A DNA stretch of 64,000 bases from CAWAXW01 sp963786155 (GTDB lineage: Bacteria > Actinomycetota > CADDZG01 > WHSQ01). The first letter of the stretch is position 1; each line of letters opens with the position of its first letter. Of the stretch, positions 50,858 to 59,829 are shown in pieces. Below the pieces are notes generated by a model. The model had not been told where the DNA came from and made no database searches. It worked only from the letters and a program-made list of their open reading frames with translations. Location of the stretch: positions 1,302,001 through 1,366,000 of the forward strand of contig CAWAXW010000006.1 in the NCBI GenBank assembly GCA_963786155.1, written 5' to 3'. The position numbers were made by a program, and so were the translations under genes.

Positions 50858-51715
50858 TTAACCGAGGGCTATCAGGGCTACGCCGCCGCCGGCGAAAGCC
50901 AAGCCAACGAGTTGCACCGGAGTCATCCTCTCCTCGAGGACTATGCGCGCAAGCACAACCGTCGCGGCGGGGTACAACGATGTCAGGACGGCGACTATCG
51001 AGAGCAGGCCTTTTCGCGTCGCCAATAGATAGAAAAGGTTGGCGCCGACGTCCAGGAAGCCCGATCCCGCGATGCCCGGCAAAGTGCCTTGCGGTGGCTT
51101 GACCGTTTGTCTGGTGATCAGAGCGAGGCCGCCGACGAGCACCAACGAGGCCGAGCGACCTCCGACCAGAGGCCAGAGCCCCGCCTCGTCGCCGGTTTGG
51201 CTCAAGAAGATGAAGAACAACGAGAATCCGAAGCCGGCGATCAGGCCGTCGACGAGTCCGGGGGGTAGCCGTCGCCGGCCGACGTCGGTCGGATCTACAG
51301 GTTCGGTTTCGTGCGAGAGCGACACGAGGGTTATGGCTATCAGCGCGATGACGACACCCGCCAGCGCTAGTCCCGATGGGCGCTCGCCGTTCAGGAGCCC
51401 GTAGAGCATCGGCAGGACCGCGGCCTCAACTCCCGTCACTGGCGCGATCAGGCTCATGCGGCCCCGCGCCAGACCCCGGAACAGGAAGATGACTCCGCCT
51501 CCGCCCGCGAACCCTGCGGCCACGCCCCATAGGAGCCACTCCGCTTCGGGAACACCTTCGAGGAAGAAGGGAAGGGCCACGACCAACAAACCGGTGCCCA
51601 GCAGTTGGCCGATGAAGACGACGGTCAAAGCGTTTGTTCGGCGCGTCATGTAGCCGCCCAGGAAGTCCGCGGCGCCGTACGTGATCGCTGCCGCGAGACC
51701 GAGCAGAATCGCCAC
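50858..51715 (-). CDS. EamA/DMT-superfamily transporter
   Basis: 285 residues with about ten membrane segments in two EamA repeats. The first starts MAILLGLAAAITYGAADFLGG and includes GLARGRMSLIAPVTGVEAAV; the second ends LARIVLEERMTPVQLVGLAF, a typical EamA ending. Members export small metabolites; the substrate is unknown. The MFS transporter gene ends right at its start, on the same strand. Confidence 0.85.
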   Translation of the reverse strand: MAILLGLAAAITYGAADFLGGYMTRRTNALTVVFIGQLLGTGLLVVALPFFLEGVPEAEWLLWGVAAGFAGGGGVIFLFRGLARGRMSLIAPVTGVEAAVLPMLYGLLNGERPSGLALAGVVIALIAITLVSLSHETEPVDPTDVGRRRLPPGLVDGLIAGFGFSLFFIFLSQTGDEAGLWPLVGGRSASLVLVGGLALITRQTVKPPQGTLPGIAGSGFLDVGANLFYLLATRKGLLSIVAVLTSLYPAATVVLARIVLEERMTPVQLVGLAFAGGGVALIALG

Positions 51716-52942
51716 CTAAGCGGCCTCGGTGCGCGCTTCGGCGAGGGTCGCGTTGCTCAGCACTTTGAGTGCGACGAGTGCCAGTAACCCATAGACCGCG
51801 GCTGCCAGGAAGAACGGCGCGCGTAAGCCCGCGGCGCGGGCCAGCAACCCACCGATCACCGCGCCGATCGGCATCGTGCCCCAACCAAGGAGGCGATAGA
51901 CGCTGTTGACGCGGCCCAGCAACCTGTCGGGAATGATCGCCTGACGCAACGACACTGTGATCACGTTCCACGCAACGATGGCCCAACCCTGGACCGCAGA
52001 AGCCGCGCCAACGACGTAGGGATCATCCGTGGTTCCGATGATGGTGAACGTCACCGCGGTCAGAGCAAGGGAAAGGAACAAGGTCGTCCCACTCCCAACA
52101 GCCTTGGCGAACCTGGGCGTGGTCATGCTTCCGACGAGGCTGCCCAGGGCAAGGCTGGTCAGGAGCAAGCCGAATCCTGCCTCGCTCAGATCGAGGATCT
52201 CGAGCGCGAACAACACGAAGATCGAGAAGCACGCGGTGTTCATCATGTTCTCCAACCCCAAGAAGATCGCCAGAGTCCGAAGCAGGCGGTGGCCCCACAG
52301 CCATCGCAATCCCTCGGCTATGTCCTGCCGCAAATTCGTTGAGGGTTGTGTGGCGTCACGAGGGGACCGGAAGCTCCCCGCGATCAGAAAGATCAACCCC
52401 GCCGAGATCGCGAACGAGGCCGCGTCGACGAAGAAAGGCAGCGTTGCGACCGCGGCGAACAGTAAGCCGCCGACCGGCGGGCCGACGAATTGATTGGCGA
52501 TGAGCTCGACGGCGTACAGCCGGCCGTTCGCCTTCTCCAGTGACTCTCGGGCGACGAGCCGCGGCATGATCGCCTGGGCCGCGTTGTCGAACATCGTCTC
52601 GGCCGCGCCCAGACAGAACGCGAGGAGGTAGAGCACGAACAGGGAAGACGCTTCGCCGAGGACCATCAGCGCGAGCGCCACCATCACTCCGGCTCGGAAC
52701 ACGTTCGCCACCACCATGACGACGCGTCGATCCAGCCGATCCACCAGCGCGCCCGCCGGGAGCGCAAAGAGGAACCACGGCAGGGACGCGGCGAGATCGA
52801 TCGCGGCAACTTTCGCCGGGTCGCGCGTCAGCGTCACCGCCAGCAACGGCAGCGCGGTCCAGCGCACGCCGTCGCCCAGGTTCGAGACCGCCGAGGCGAT
52901 CCAGAGCTTGGCGTAATTGGGACCCAGGGGCGCTTGTGACAT
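51716..52942 (-). CDS. MFS transporter
   Basis: 408 residues with 12 membrane segments. It starts LGPNYAKLWIASAVSNLGDG and has the motif-A-like loop GALVDRLDRRVVMVVANVFRAG. Similar proteins are annotated as enterobactin-exporter-type or multidrug MFS; I cannot tell the substrate. It abuts the EamA gene. The two transporters interrupt the pimA-pdxS synteny seen in other actinobacteria and may be a later insertion. Confidence 0.85.
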   Translation of the reverse strand: MSQAPLGPNYAKLWIASAVSNLGDGVRWTALPLLAVTLTRDPAKVAAIDLAASLPWFLFALPAGALVDRLDRRVVMVVANVFRAGVMVALALMVLGEASSLFVLYLLAFCLGAAETMFDNAAQAIMPRLVARESLEKANGRLYAVELIANQFVGPPVGGLLFAAVATLPFFVDAASFAISAGLIFLIAGSFRSPRDATQPSTNLRQDIAEGLRWLWGHRLLRTLAIFLGLENMMNTACFSIFVLFALEILDLSEAGFGLLLTSLALGSLVGSMTTPRFAKAVGSGTTLFLSLALTAVTFTIIGTTDDPYVVGAASAVQGWAIVAWNVITVSLRQAIIPDRLLGRVNSVYRLLGWGTMPIGAVIGGLLARAAGLRAPFFLAAAVYGLLALVALKVLSNATLAEARTEAA

Positions 52943-52953
52943 GGGGGGGAGAG

Positions 52954-53022
52954 GGTATTAGGACGGCGCGATGCGCCGTGCGCGTCCTCTAGGCTGGGCT
53001 TTGGAGAAGTCCTAAAGGAGTC
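52954..53022 (+). promoter_or_regulatory. pdxS upstream region: hairpin, TAGGCT box, AAAGGAG
   Basis: AGGACG and CGTCCT flank an inner GGCGC-GAT-GCGCC hairpin. TAGGCT at 52990-52995 resembles the -10 boxes of the leaderless genes, but here a leader of about 25 nt follows with a good AAAGGAG ribosome binding site. The hairpin overlaps the -35 region and may be an operator. Confidence 0.4.
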
Positions 53023-53026
53023 GATC

Positions 53027-53917
53027 ATGGCCGAGAGGGAAACGGGCGGGCTGCGCGTCAAGCGCGGGCTTGCCGACATGCTCAAGGGCGGCGTCATCAT
53101 GGACGTCACCAACGCGGAGCAGGCGAAGATCGCCGAGGACGCTGGAGCCGTTGCGGTGATGGCGCTCGAGCGCGTCCCGGCAGACATCCGAGCCGAGGGC
53201 GGCGTCGCGCGCATGGCCGATCCCGAGAAGGTGGCCGAGATCGTCGAGGCGGTTTCCGTCCCGGTGATGGCGAAATGCCGCATCGGGCACTTCGTCGAAG
53301 CCCAGGTCCTGCAGTCCCTCGGCGTCGACTACATCGACGAGTCCGAAGTGCTCACGCCCGCGGACGAGGCCCACCACGTCAACAAGTGGGACTTCGACGT
53401 TCCGTTCGTGTGTGGGGCGACGAACCTGGGCGAGGGGCTCCGGCGCGTCGGCGAAGGCGCTGCCATGATCCGCTCGAAAGGCGAAGCGGGTACCGGCAAC
53501 GTGGTCGAGGCCGTGCGCCACATGCGAGCCATCACCTCCGAGATGCGCAGACTGACGACTATGTCGGGCGAGGAACTGATGAGCGCGGCCAAGGAGCTGC
53601 GCGCTCCGTTCGAGCTCGTGCGCGAGATCGCTCAGACCGGCAAGTTCCCTGTGGTCCTGTTCACCGCAGGCGGGCTCGCCACGCCTGCCGATGCCGCGTT
53701 GATGATGCGGCTCGGCGCGGACGGCGTGTTCGTCGGCTCCGGGATCTTCAAGTCCGGGGATCCCGCGGTGCGGGCGCGGGCGATAGTCGAAGCCACTACC
53801 TACTTCGAAGACCCGGACATCATCGCCAAGGTGAGCCGCGGGCTCGGCGAGGCGATGGTCGGCATCGAGATCTCCGACATCCCGGAGGCCGAAAGGCTCG
53901 CTCGCCGGGGATGGTGA
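53027..53917 (+). CDS. pdxS: Pyridoxal 5'-phosphate synthase subunit PdxS
   Basis: 296 residues, TIM barrel. It starts with KRGLADMLKGGVIMDVTNAEQ and has VAVMALERVPADIRAEGGVARM, MAKCRIGHFVEAQVL and GLATPADAALMMRLGADGVF, with the active-site Lys in VPVMAKCRIGH. It makes PLP from ribose 5-phosphate, glyceraldehyde 3-phosphate and ammonia from PdxT. Overlaps pdxT by 7 bp. Intact. Confidence 0.96.
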   Translation: MAERETGGLRVKRGLADMLKGGVIMDVTNAEQAKIAEDAGAVAVMALERVPADIRAEGGVARMADPEKVAEIVEAVSVPVMAKCRIGHFVEAQVLQSLGVDYIDESEVLTPADEAHHVNKWDFDVPFVCGATNLGEGLRRVGEGAAMIRSKGEAGTGNVVEAVRHMRAITSEMRRLTTMSGEELMSAAKELRAPFELVREIAQTGKFPVVLFTAGGLATPADAALMMRLGADGVFVGSGIFKSGDPAVRARAIVEATTYFEDPDIIAKVSRGLGEAMVGIEISDIPEAERLARRGW

Positions 53918-54486
53918 AGGTCGGAGTCCTCGCCCTTCAGGGCGACGTGCGCGAGCACACCAGTGCCCTCGAGGGGGCCGGCGCGCTATCGATAGCGGTC
54001 AAGTACGAGCGTCAACTCGCCGACGTCGACGCGCTGATCCTTCCGGGCGGCGAGTCCACCACTATCGGGAAGCTTCTCGACCGGTTCGCGCTTCTCGACC
54101 CGTTGAGGGAGCGCGTTGCCGCGGGGATGCCGCTGTACGGAACCTGTGCCGGGATGATCCTCATGGCCGCGCAGGTGGTGGGCCACGAGGATGCTCCGCA
54201 TCGCCTTGGGATGCTCGATGTGAGCGTCAGGCGCAACGCCTACGGGCGCCAGGTCGACTCTTTCGAGACCGACCTTGATGTGACCGGACTCGACGAGCCG
54301 TTCCACGCGGTCTTCATCCGGGCCCCTGTGGTGGAGTCGGTTGGGGCTGACGTCGAGGTGCTGGCCCGTTGTGACGGCGCTCCCGTACTGGTAAGACAGG
54401 GAAGCATGCTCGCGTCGAGCTTCCACCCGGAGGTCTCAGGCGACGCGCGCATACACGAGTTGTTCGTCGAGATGGTGGAGCACTGA
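53911..54486 (+). CDS. pdxT: Pyridoxal 5'-phosphate synthase glutaminase subunit PdxT
   Basis: 191 residues. Class I glutaminase: VGVLALQGDVREHTSALEGAG, LPGGESTTIGKLLDRF, nucleophile Cys in GTCAGMILMA, and the His-Glu pair in SSFHPEVSGDARIHELF. It supplies ammonia to PdxS. Start ATG 53911 or GTG 53914 (GTGA overlap with the pdxS stop). The stop overlaps yebC ATG. Intact. Confidence 0.95.
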   Translation: MVKVGVLALQGDVREHTSALEGAGALSIAVKYERQLADVDALILPGGESTTIGKLLDRFALLDPLRERVAAGMPLYGTCAGMILMAAQVVGHEDAPHRLGMLDVSVRRNAYGRQVDSFETDLDVTGLDEPFHAVFIRAPVVESVGADVEVLARCDGAPVLVRQGSMLASSFHPEVSGDARIHELFVEMVEH

Positions 54487-55236
54487 TGTCGGGTCATTCG
54501 AAGTGGGCGACGATCAAGCGCAAGAAGGGCGCGGCCGATGCCCAGCGCGCCAAGCTATGGGCGAAGCTCCTGCGCGCGGTCGAGGTGGCCGCGCGTGGAA
54601 GGGGGGGGCAACCTCGACGGGAACCCCATGCTCGCCTCCGCGGTGGAGAAAGCCAAGGGCACGTCCGTCCCCAACGACAACATCGACCGCGCTATCAAGC
54701 GGGGGACCGGCGAGTTGCAGGGCGAGGCTTACGACGAGACCGCGTACGAGGGCTATGCGCCGGGTGGCGTCGCCGTCCTCGTCCACGCGCTGACGAACAA
54801 CCGCAACCGCACCTCGCAGGACGTTCGGGCCGCGTTCAACGGCCGCGGCGGCAAGATGGCCGAGCCCGGCGCCGTCGCATGGATGTTCGAGCCCAAGGGC
54901 TTGGTGATAGTCAACGCGGGCAGCGCGGGTGAGGAAGACGTATTCCTTGCAGCGGCTGATGCGGGGGCCGAGGACGTCCGCGCCTCAGGCGACACGATCG
55001 AGGTCGTCACCGACCCGGCCGATCTGAAGGCGGTAGAGGATGCTCTGAAGGAGGCCGGCATCGAGATCGAATCGGCCGAGCTCACCCATGTGCCCAAGTC
55101 GACGGTTCCGGTTGAAGAGGCGGATGCAAAGAAGGTCCTGAACCTCATCGACACGCTCGAAGAGCTCGACGACGTCCAAGAGGTCTATGCCAACTTCGAT
55201 ATCTCGGACGATGTCCTCGCCGCGCTCGCTTCCTGA
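54486..55236 (+). CDS. yebC: YebC/PmpR-family protein, with one frame disruption
   Basis: About 250 residues. It starts MSGHSKWATIKRKKGAADAQR and continues with PMLASAVEKAKGTSVPNDNI, DRAIKRGTGEL and YEGYAPGGVAVLVHALTNNRNR, all family signatures. Recent work links YebC to translation of polyproline stretches; older annotations call it a transcription regulator. An extra G near 54600, beside a G-run, breaks the frame at VAAR-EGGGNLDG. It lies between pdxT and the ruv genes, as in other actinobacteria. Confidence 0.93.
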
Positions 55237-55323
55237 GGATCCTGCGGCTCGCGGGTATCGCTCGCGCTCGGCGAGACCGGATGGGCCTGCGCCCTCACCG
55301 ACGCGCGCTGGACCCTTGTATGG

Positions 55324-56436
55324 GTGTCGGACGATCTAGCCACGCTGCTGGGTGAGGCCGATCCCGACAAGCTCGGGATCGGAAGGCACATGATCGAGGC
55401 TTACTGCACGGAGGCGTGGACGGCCAGCGCGTCGGAGGACAGTCAGATCCGCGCCTTTCTGAGGTTCGGCCCGACGATGATGGCGGACACCGGCAGGCAC
55501 GAGTTCCTGGAAGTGCTGCGAGGTTTGCCGGAGCACTCTCATTTCCATCCGGAATTGACCGAGCGGCTGCCGGAGTTCGCGCTTGCCATGGAGCCGGCGA
55601 CTGAGCTTCCGCTGGTCTCGGTCGAGAAGCTTGACTACACCCAGGGTGACCTGCCCACCATCGACGTCAGCTACGCGTACTTCCGGATCAACGACCACGA
55701 TGGATCGGCGGTAGGGAACCTCGCCATCTACGGCTCTGCACTCCCGGCCCGCGTGCTCGCTCTAGTCGCTCGTGGAGACCGAGGGATGTTCGAACGCATG
55801 GAGCGCTTGGTCGAGCCGGGGCGCAGACAAGCCGCCGTGCTGTTCGCTGACCTCGAAGACTCTTCCGTGCTCTCACGCAAGCTCCCCAGCAGTGCTTACT
55901 TCAGGCTGATCCGGGCGATCACCACGGCCATGGACGGCGTCATCATCGAACGCTCCGGGATCGTCGGGAAGCACGCCGGCGATGGAGTCAGCGCGTTCTT
56001 CCTAGCGGACGACCTGGGTTCGCCCTCCCAGGCCGCTGCCGCGGCGATCGCCGCAGCGCGAGAGATGACCGAGGCTGCGGGACGGGCGGCCAAGGAAGTT
56101 GCCGAGGACACCGGCCTATTCGACGTCGTGTCGTGCGTGATCAACGTGGGGGTCCATTGGGGCGGCCGGCTCTACATGGGCCAACTCGTGACCGGCGGCC
56201 GGCTGGAAGTGACCGCTCTTGGCGACGAGGTGAACGAGTGCGCTCGGATCCAAGACGCGGCCCGCGGCGGGCGAGTCCTCGCATCCAAGAGCCTGATCGA
56301 GCACCTAACCGACGACGACGCCCGCGCCCTCACCCTCGACCCCGAGGGAGTCGTCTACACGACTGTTGCCGACCTCCCCGGAGTAAGCGAGAAGGCCGTG
56401 CGCGACGCCGGAGGCATCCCGATAACCGCCCTGTAG
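55324..56436 (+). CDS. Class III adenylate/guanylate cyclase-like protein with N-terminal sensor region
   Basis: 370 residues from GTG 55324. The C-terminal cyclase domain (about residue 180 on) has AAVLFADLEDSS, GKHAGDGVSAFF and ALGDEVNECARIQDAARGGR, so metal and transition-state residues are present. Upstream, the same frame reads LALGETGWACALTDARWTLV, which looks like a PAS-type strand pair continuing into WVSDDLATLLGE. No start codon precedes it before the yebC stop, so the true start may be altered. Neighbours give no hint of its signal. Confidence 0.75.
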   Translation: MSDDLATLLGEADPDKLGIGRHMIEAYCTEAWTASASEDSQIRAFLRFGPTMMADTGRHEFLEVLRGLPEHSHFHPELTERLPEFALAMEPATELPLVSVEKLDYTQGDLPTIDVSYAYFRINDHDGSAVGNLAIYGSALPARVLALVARGDRGMFERMERLVEPGRRQAAVLFADLEDSSVLSRKLPSSAYFRLIRAITTAMDGVIIERSGIVGKHAGDGVSAFFLADDLGSPSQAAAAAIAAAREMTEAAGRAAKEVAEDTGLFDVVSCVINVGVHWGGRLYMGQLVTGGRLEVTALGDEVNECARIQDAARGGRVLASKSLIEHLTDDDARALTLDPEGVVYTTVADLPGVSEKAVRDAGGIPITAL

Positions 56437-56442
56437 CGGGGA

Positions 56443-56988
56443 TCAGTGGCTGTGGCGCTGCCTGTATAGCTCAGCCTTGGTCCTGTTGCCGCAGGTTTCC
56501 ATCGAGCACCATGCTCCGGAGCGATTGCGCGAGCCGTCGTAGAAGGCCCACCGACAAGAGTGGCGCAGACATGCCTTGAGACGCGGCCAGGTTCCATCGG
56601 CCATCGCGGTGTGAACCGCGCCCAGCAACTCGCCGACGGCACGATCCATGCCCGATGCATCGGGCACCAGCCTCGAGGACGAGGCACCTTCGAACTCGAC
56701 CACCAGCCGCGCTGCAGCCGCTTCGTGGTTGAGCGTCTCGGGAGCCCGAGGATCGGGATCGCTACCCCCGTTTACCAAGAGCAGTGAGCGCAAGGCCTCG
56801 CGCACGGTCTTAGCGCGCTCGAGATCCGAGGGGTCGAGGCGAACGTCATGCCCGACCAGGGAGCGCTCCGCCAGCCAGGCACCCAATGCCGCGGGGGAGT
56901 CCAGCTCCTCCTCACCGCCTTCGAGATCGGCGGTATTGACGAAATCCTGGACCAGCCGTAGCCGCCCTGGAGCAAGTCGATCTCCCAT
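56443..56988 (-). CDS. CGNR zinc-finger (ABATE-domain) regulator
   Basis: 181 residues. The N-terminal ABATE-like part has LRLVQDFVNTADLEGG, and the C-terminal CGNR finger is CLRHSCRWAFYDGSRNRS followed by WCSMETCGNRTKAELYR. CGNR proteins are presumed DNA-binding regulators. It is divergent from a small Arg-rich ORF, with a palindromic promoter region between them, so it probably regulates both. Confidence 0.85.
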   Translation of the reverse strand: MGDRLAPGRLRLVQDFVNTADLEGGEEELDSPAALGAWLAERSLVGHDVRLDPSDLERAKTVREALRSLLLVNGGSDPDPRAPETLNHEAAAARLVVEFEGASSSRLVPDASGMDRAVGELLGAVHTAMADGTWPRLKACLRHSCRWAFYDGSRNRSGAWCSMETCGNRTKAELYRQRHSH

Positions 56989-57023
56989 CAGTGCTCAACC
57001 CTATCTCGTAACCGATGAAAACA

Positions 57024-57060
57024 CTTGACAGGTTAGAGCGTAACCACTAAAGTTGTCAAG
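57024..57060. promoter_or_regulatory. Palindromic promoter/operator between CGNR regulator and small ORF
   Basis: TTGACA (57025), 17 bp, TAAAGT (57048) form a promoter for the plus strand. CTTGACA (57024) and TGTCAAG (57054) are an inverted repeat around it, and GGTTA (57031) and TAACC (57041) form an inner one. This is the layout of a repressor operator; the divergent CGNR protein is the likely ligand. Confidence 0.6.
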
Positions 57061-57095
57061 ACAGTTACGGAACAGCTCCGAAGGAGGGAGACGTC

Positions 57096-57251
57096 ATGCA
57101 CCCAGGGTTGTTGGATGGGCTCGCCGAAGAGCGCAGGCTGCAGCTCGCCGAAGACGTCCGCCGGTCCCGCAGTCGTAGCAGGCGTCGTTACCGCAGCCGC
57201 AGGATGATCGGGCTGATCAAGGGGATGCTCGGTCTCCCGCCGGCAAGCTGA
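57096..57251 (+). CDS. Small Arg/Ser-rich protein (51 residues)
   Basis: ATG 57096 follows a strong ribosome binding site (AAGGAGGGAG). The product starts MHPGLLDGLAEERRLQLAED, has a RRSRSRSRRRYRSRR core and ends MLGLPPAS. The region is highly basic and may bind nucleic acid or membranes. A good promoter lies upstream (57025-57053). I do not recognise the family. The opposite-strand open frame of 73 residues here is its shadow. Confidence 0.6.
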   Translation: MHPGLLDGLAEERRLQLAEDVRRSRSRSRRRYRSRRMIGLIKGMLGLPPAS

Positions 57252-57332
57252 CATCGGCCGGAAAACCGTCTTCCCGTCACCCCCCTCATCTAGGCTGGCG
57301 AACAGACGTTCGCACTCGATGCGGGGAGGCGG

Positions 57333-57842
57333 TTGGAAGTGAAGGTGATGGGCATCGACCCCGGTATCGCCACCACGGGGTACGCGGTGATCGAGCGCTC
57401 CGGCAGCCGGTTGGTCCCTGTGAAGGTGGGGGTCATCAGGACTTCAAGGGACGACCCTCAAGCTTCCCGATTGGTCGATCTCCACGAAGGCCTATCCGCG
57501 CTGATGGACGACACCGACCCTGAAGCCCTGGCTATCGAGCGCCTGTTCTTCAACGCCAATGTCCGGACTGCCATGGCCGTCGGCCAGGCCGCCGGCGTTG
57601 CGCTGCTGGCAGCCGGGCAACGAGACATTCCTGCATCCGAATACACCCCGCCCGAAGTCAAACAGTCGGTCACCGGCACCGGCTCGGCCACCAAGAAGCA
57701 GGTCCAGGCCATGGCGGCTTCCCTGTTGGGGATACGAGTCGCGATCGAGCCGGCCGACGCCGCCGATGCCTGCGCCCTCGCTATCTGCCACCTGACCCGT
57801 GCCGGTTTGACGCGCGCCTTGGAGGAGGTACGGACGAGATGA
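57333..57842 (+). CDS. ruvC: Holliday junction resolvase RuvC
   Basis: 169 residues. Catalytic acids are in MGIDPGIATTGYAV, LAIERLFFNANV and EPADAADACALAICH. It resolves the junctions branch-migrated by RuvAB. Start may be TTG 57333, GTG 57339 or ATG 57348; the GGGGAGG upstream best fits the first two. TAGGCT lies at 57291. The stop overlaps ruvA ATG. Confidence 0.94.
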   Translation: MEVKVMGIDPGIATTGYAVIERSGSRLVPVKVGVIRTSRDDPQASRLVDLHEGLSALMDDTDPEALAIERLFFNANVRTAMAVGQAAGVALLAAGQRDIPASEYTPPEVKQSVTGTGSATKKQVQAMAASLLGIRVAIEPADAADACALAICHLTRAGLTRALEEVRTR

Positions 57843-58408
57843 TCGGGTCACTCGAAGGACGCGTTGCTGCGCTCACTGTGGACGGTTGCCTGCTGGAAGT
57901 GGGCGGTGTGGGTTACCGGCTGGCGTGCTCGACGACGACGAGGGTCGCGCTTCCCAGTATCGGCGAGAGCTGCCGGCTCTGGACCCATCTGCAGGTGCGC
58001 GAAGACGCCCTGTTGCTATTCGCATTCACGACTGAAGGCGAACAGACGATGTTCGAAGCGCTGTTGACCGTGGGGGGAGTGGGGCCGAAGGTGGCGCTCG
58101 CTCTCTGCTCTGCGATGTCACCCGACGAGTTCCGCGCGGCCCTCGTGTCAGAAGACGTCACGTCGCTCGCGGCCGTCCCGGGCATCGGCAAGAAGACTGC
58201 CCAGAGGATCCTTCTGGAGTTGAAAGAGAAGCTGGCGCTCCCTCAGAGCAACGGCTCGGTTGGGACGGATGCAATCGCGCGAGCGCGATCCGCGCTCGAG
58301 AACCTCGGATATTCGTCGGGCGAGATCCGAGTGGCGCTCGCGGAGATCTCCGAGGAGGACGCGAGTGTGCAGGAAGTCGTCCGATCCGCTCTGAAGGTCC
58401 TCGCGTGA
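57839..58408 (+). CDS. ruvA: Holliday junction branch migration subunit RuvA
   Basis: 189 residues. OB-fold start MIGSLEGRVAALTVDGCLLE, helix-hairpin-helix segments LTVGGVGPKVALAL and AVPGIGKKTAQRILLELKEK, and a C-terminal domain that contacts RuvB. It overlaps ruvC by 4 bp and ruvB by 4 bp. Intact. Confidence 0.95.
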   Translation: MIGSLEGRVAALTVDGCLLEVGGVGYRLACSTTTRVALPSIGESCRLWTHLQVREDALLLFAFTTEGEQTMFEALLTVGGVGPKVALALCSAMSPDEFRAALVSEDVTSLAAVPGIGKKTAQRILLELKEKLALPQSNGSVGTDAIARARSALENLGYSSGEIRVALAEISEEDASVQEVVRSALKVLA

Positions 58409-59430
58409 CGATGGAAGAGGTCCTCGTGCCGACGACCGTCCCGGAGGACTCCGAGAGCGAAGGCTCTCTGCGTCCACGGACGCTCGACGAGTTCATCGGA
58501 CAGCCGGAGCTGAAAGAGCACCTCGGGATCGTCATCGAAGCGGCCCGCGGTCGCGGCGACCCAGTGGGCCACCTGCTGCTGTGCGGTCCCCCCGGCCTCG
58601 GCAAGACGACCCTCGCGCACGTGATCGCGCATGCGCTCGAGGGTGACTTGAGACAGACCTCCGGCCCCGTCCTCGAGCGCGCGGGGGACCTGGCGGCGAT
58701 CCTCACCAATCTTGCCGACGGCGACGTGTTGTTCATCGACGAGGTGCACCGGCTTCCGCGCACGGTCGAAGAGCTTCTCTATCCCGCGATGGAAGACGGA
58801 CAGCTCGACCTCGTAATAGGCAAGGGCCCCAGCGCACAGTCGATCAGACTGTCCCTTCCCCGATTCACGCTCGTCGGGGCCACCACCAGGGCCGGTTTGA
58901 TCACGGGACCGATGCGCAGTCGCTTCGAGCTCGTCGAGCGGCTGGACCTGTACCCGCGCGCCGATCTCGAGACCATCGTGGTCCGCTCGGCCCGGATCCT
59001 CGGTGTGGAGGTCGATTCCGGAGGCGCGGACGAGATCGCCTGCCGGGCGCGCGGGACGCCGCGGATCGCGAACCGGCTGCTACGACGGGTGAGGGACTAC
59101 GCCGAGGTGCGCGCCGACGGAAGCATCGATCGCAAGGTCGCCCGCAAGGCTCTCGAGGTGTTCAAGGTGGACGAAGCGGGGCTCGACAAGCTCGATCGCG
59201 CCCTGTTACACGCTCTGGTCGTGAAGTTCGGCGGCGGCCCCGTCGGCGTCGGCACTCTCGCCGTAACCGTCGGCGAGGAAGTGGACACGATCGAGGATGT
59301 GTGTGAGCCGTTCCTCATGCAGGTCGGTCTGATGCAGCGCACTCCGCGAGGACGTGTGGCCACTCCGGCCGCGTTCAGCCACCTGGGTCTCGAGCCGCCA
59401 CCCACCGGCATCTCGCTCTTCAGCCCCTAA
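58405..59430 (+). CDS. ruvB: Holliday junction branch migration ATPase RuvB
   Basis: 341 residues. It has LRPRTLDEFIGQPELKEHL, Walker A GPPGLGKTTLAH, Walker B LFIDEVHRL, sensor 1 GATTRAG and the winged helix (QRTPRGRVATPAAF). AAA+ motor for branch migration. It overlaps ruvA. Intact. Confidence 0.96.
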   Translation: MTMEEVLVPTTVPEDSESEGSLRPRTLDEFIGQPELKEHLGIVIEAARGRGDPVGHLLLCGPPGLGKTTLAHVIAHALEGDLRQTSGPVLERAGDLAAILTNLADGDVLFIDEVHRLPRTVEELLYPAMEDGQLDLVIGKGPSAQSIRLSLPRFTLVGATTRAGLITGPMRSRFELVERLDLYPRADLETIVVRSARILGVEVDSGGADEIACRARGTPRIANRLLRRVRDYAEVRADGSIDRKVARKALEVFKVDEAGLDKLDRALLHALVVKFGGGPVGVGTLAVTVGEEVDTIEDVCEPFLMQVGLMQRTPRGRVATPAAFSHLGLEPPPTGISLFSP

Positions 59431-59528
59431 CGCTCCCTAAGCACGGGGCGCTATAGGATAGGCAGCCGTGAGCCGCTGCCTGCGGCTTCGTTCGCGTTTA
59501 GGCCTAATGAAGAAGGACGTGAGGTTCC

Positions 59529-59829
59529 TTGGAGTCGTCGGCTATCTCTAGCTTGATCTTCCTCGTACTGCTGGTCGGGATCTTCTATTTCATGTTGATC
59601 CGGCCCCAGAAGCGCCGTGTCGAGCAGCACAGGACTCTGGTCGAAAGCCTCGGCATCGGCGATGAGGTCGTGACCATCGGCGGCCTCCATGGGTCGGTGA
59701 AGACGATCGGGGAGGACGACATCGAGCTCGAGGTGGCGCCGGGCACAACCCTCAAGTTCGTGAAGTCGGCGATCCACCATCGGGTCACGGAGGACTCTCG
59801 ACGCCCCCGTGGACGCCGCGGAGGAATAG
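59529..59829 (+). CDS. yajC: Sec translocon accessory protein YajC, with a 3' frame disruption
   Basis: About 99 residues. One membrane segment (ISSLIFLVLLVGIFYFMLIR) and the family motif PQKRRVEQHRTLVESLGIGDEVVTIGGLHG. Start TTG 59529. Read straight, the frame runs on past the next gene start; removing one base near 59796 gives EEDLDAPVDAAEE-like tail and a stop at 59827-59829, exactly before the next gene. YajC associates with SecDF, which follow downstream. Confidence 0.9.

Noticed and set aside
57033..57254. 73-residue minus-strand frame opposite the small Arg-rich ORF
   Set aside because: It has no good ribosome binding site; the plus-strand ORF has a strong one and a promoter.
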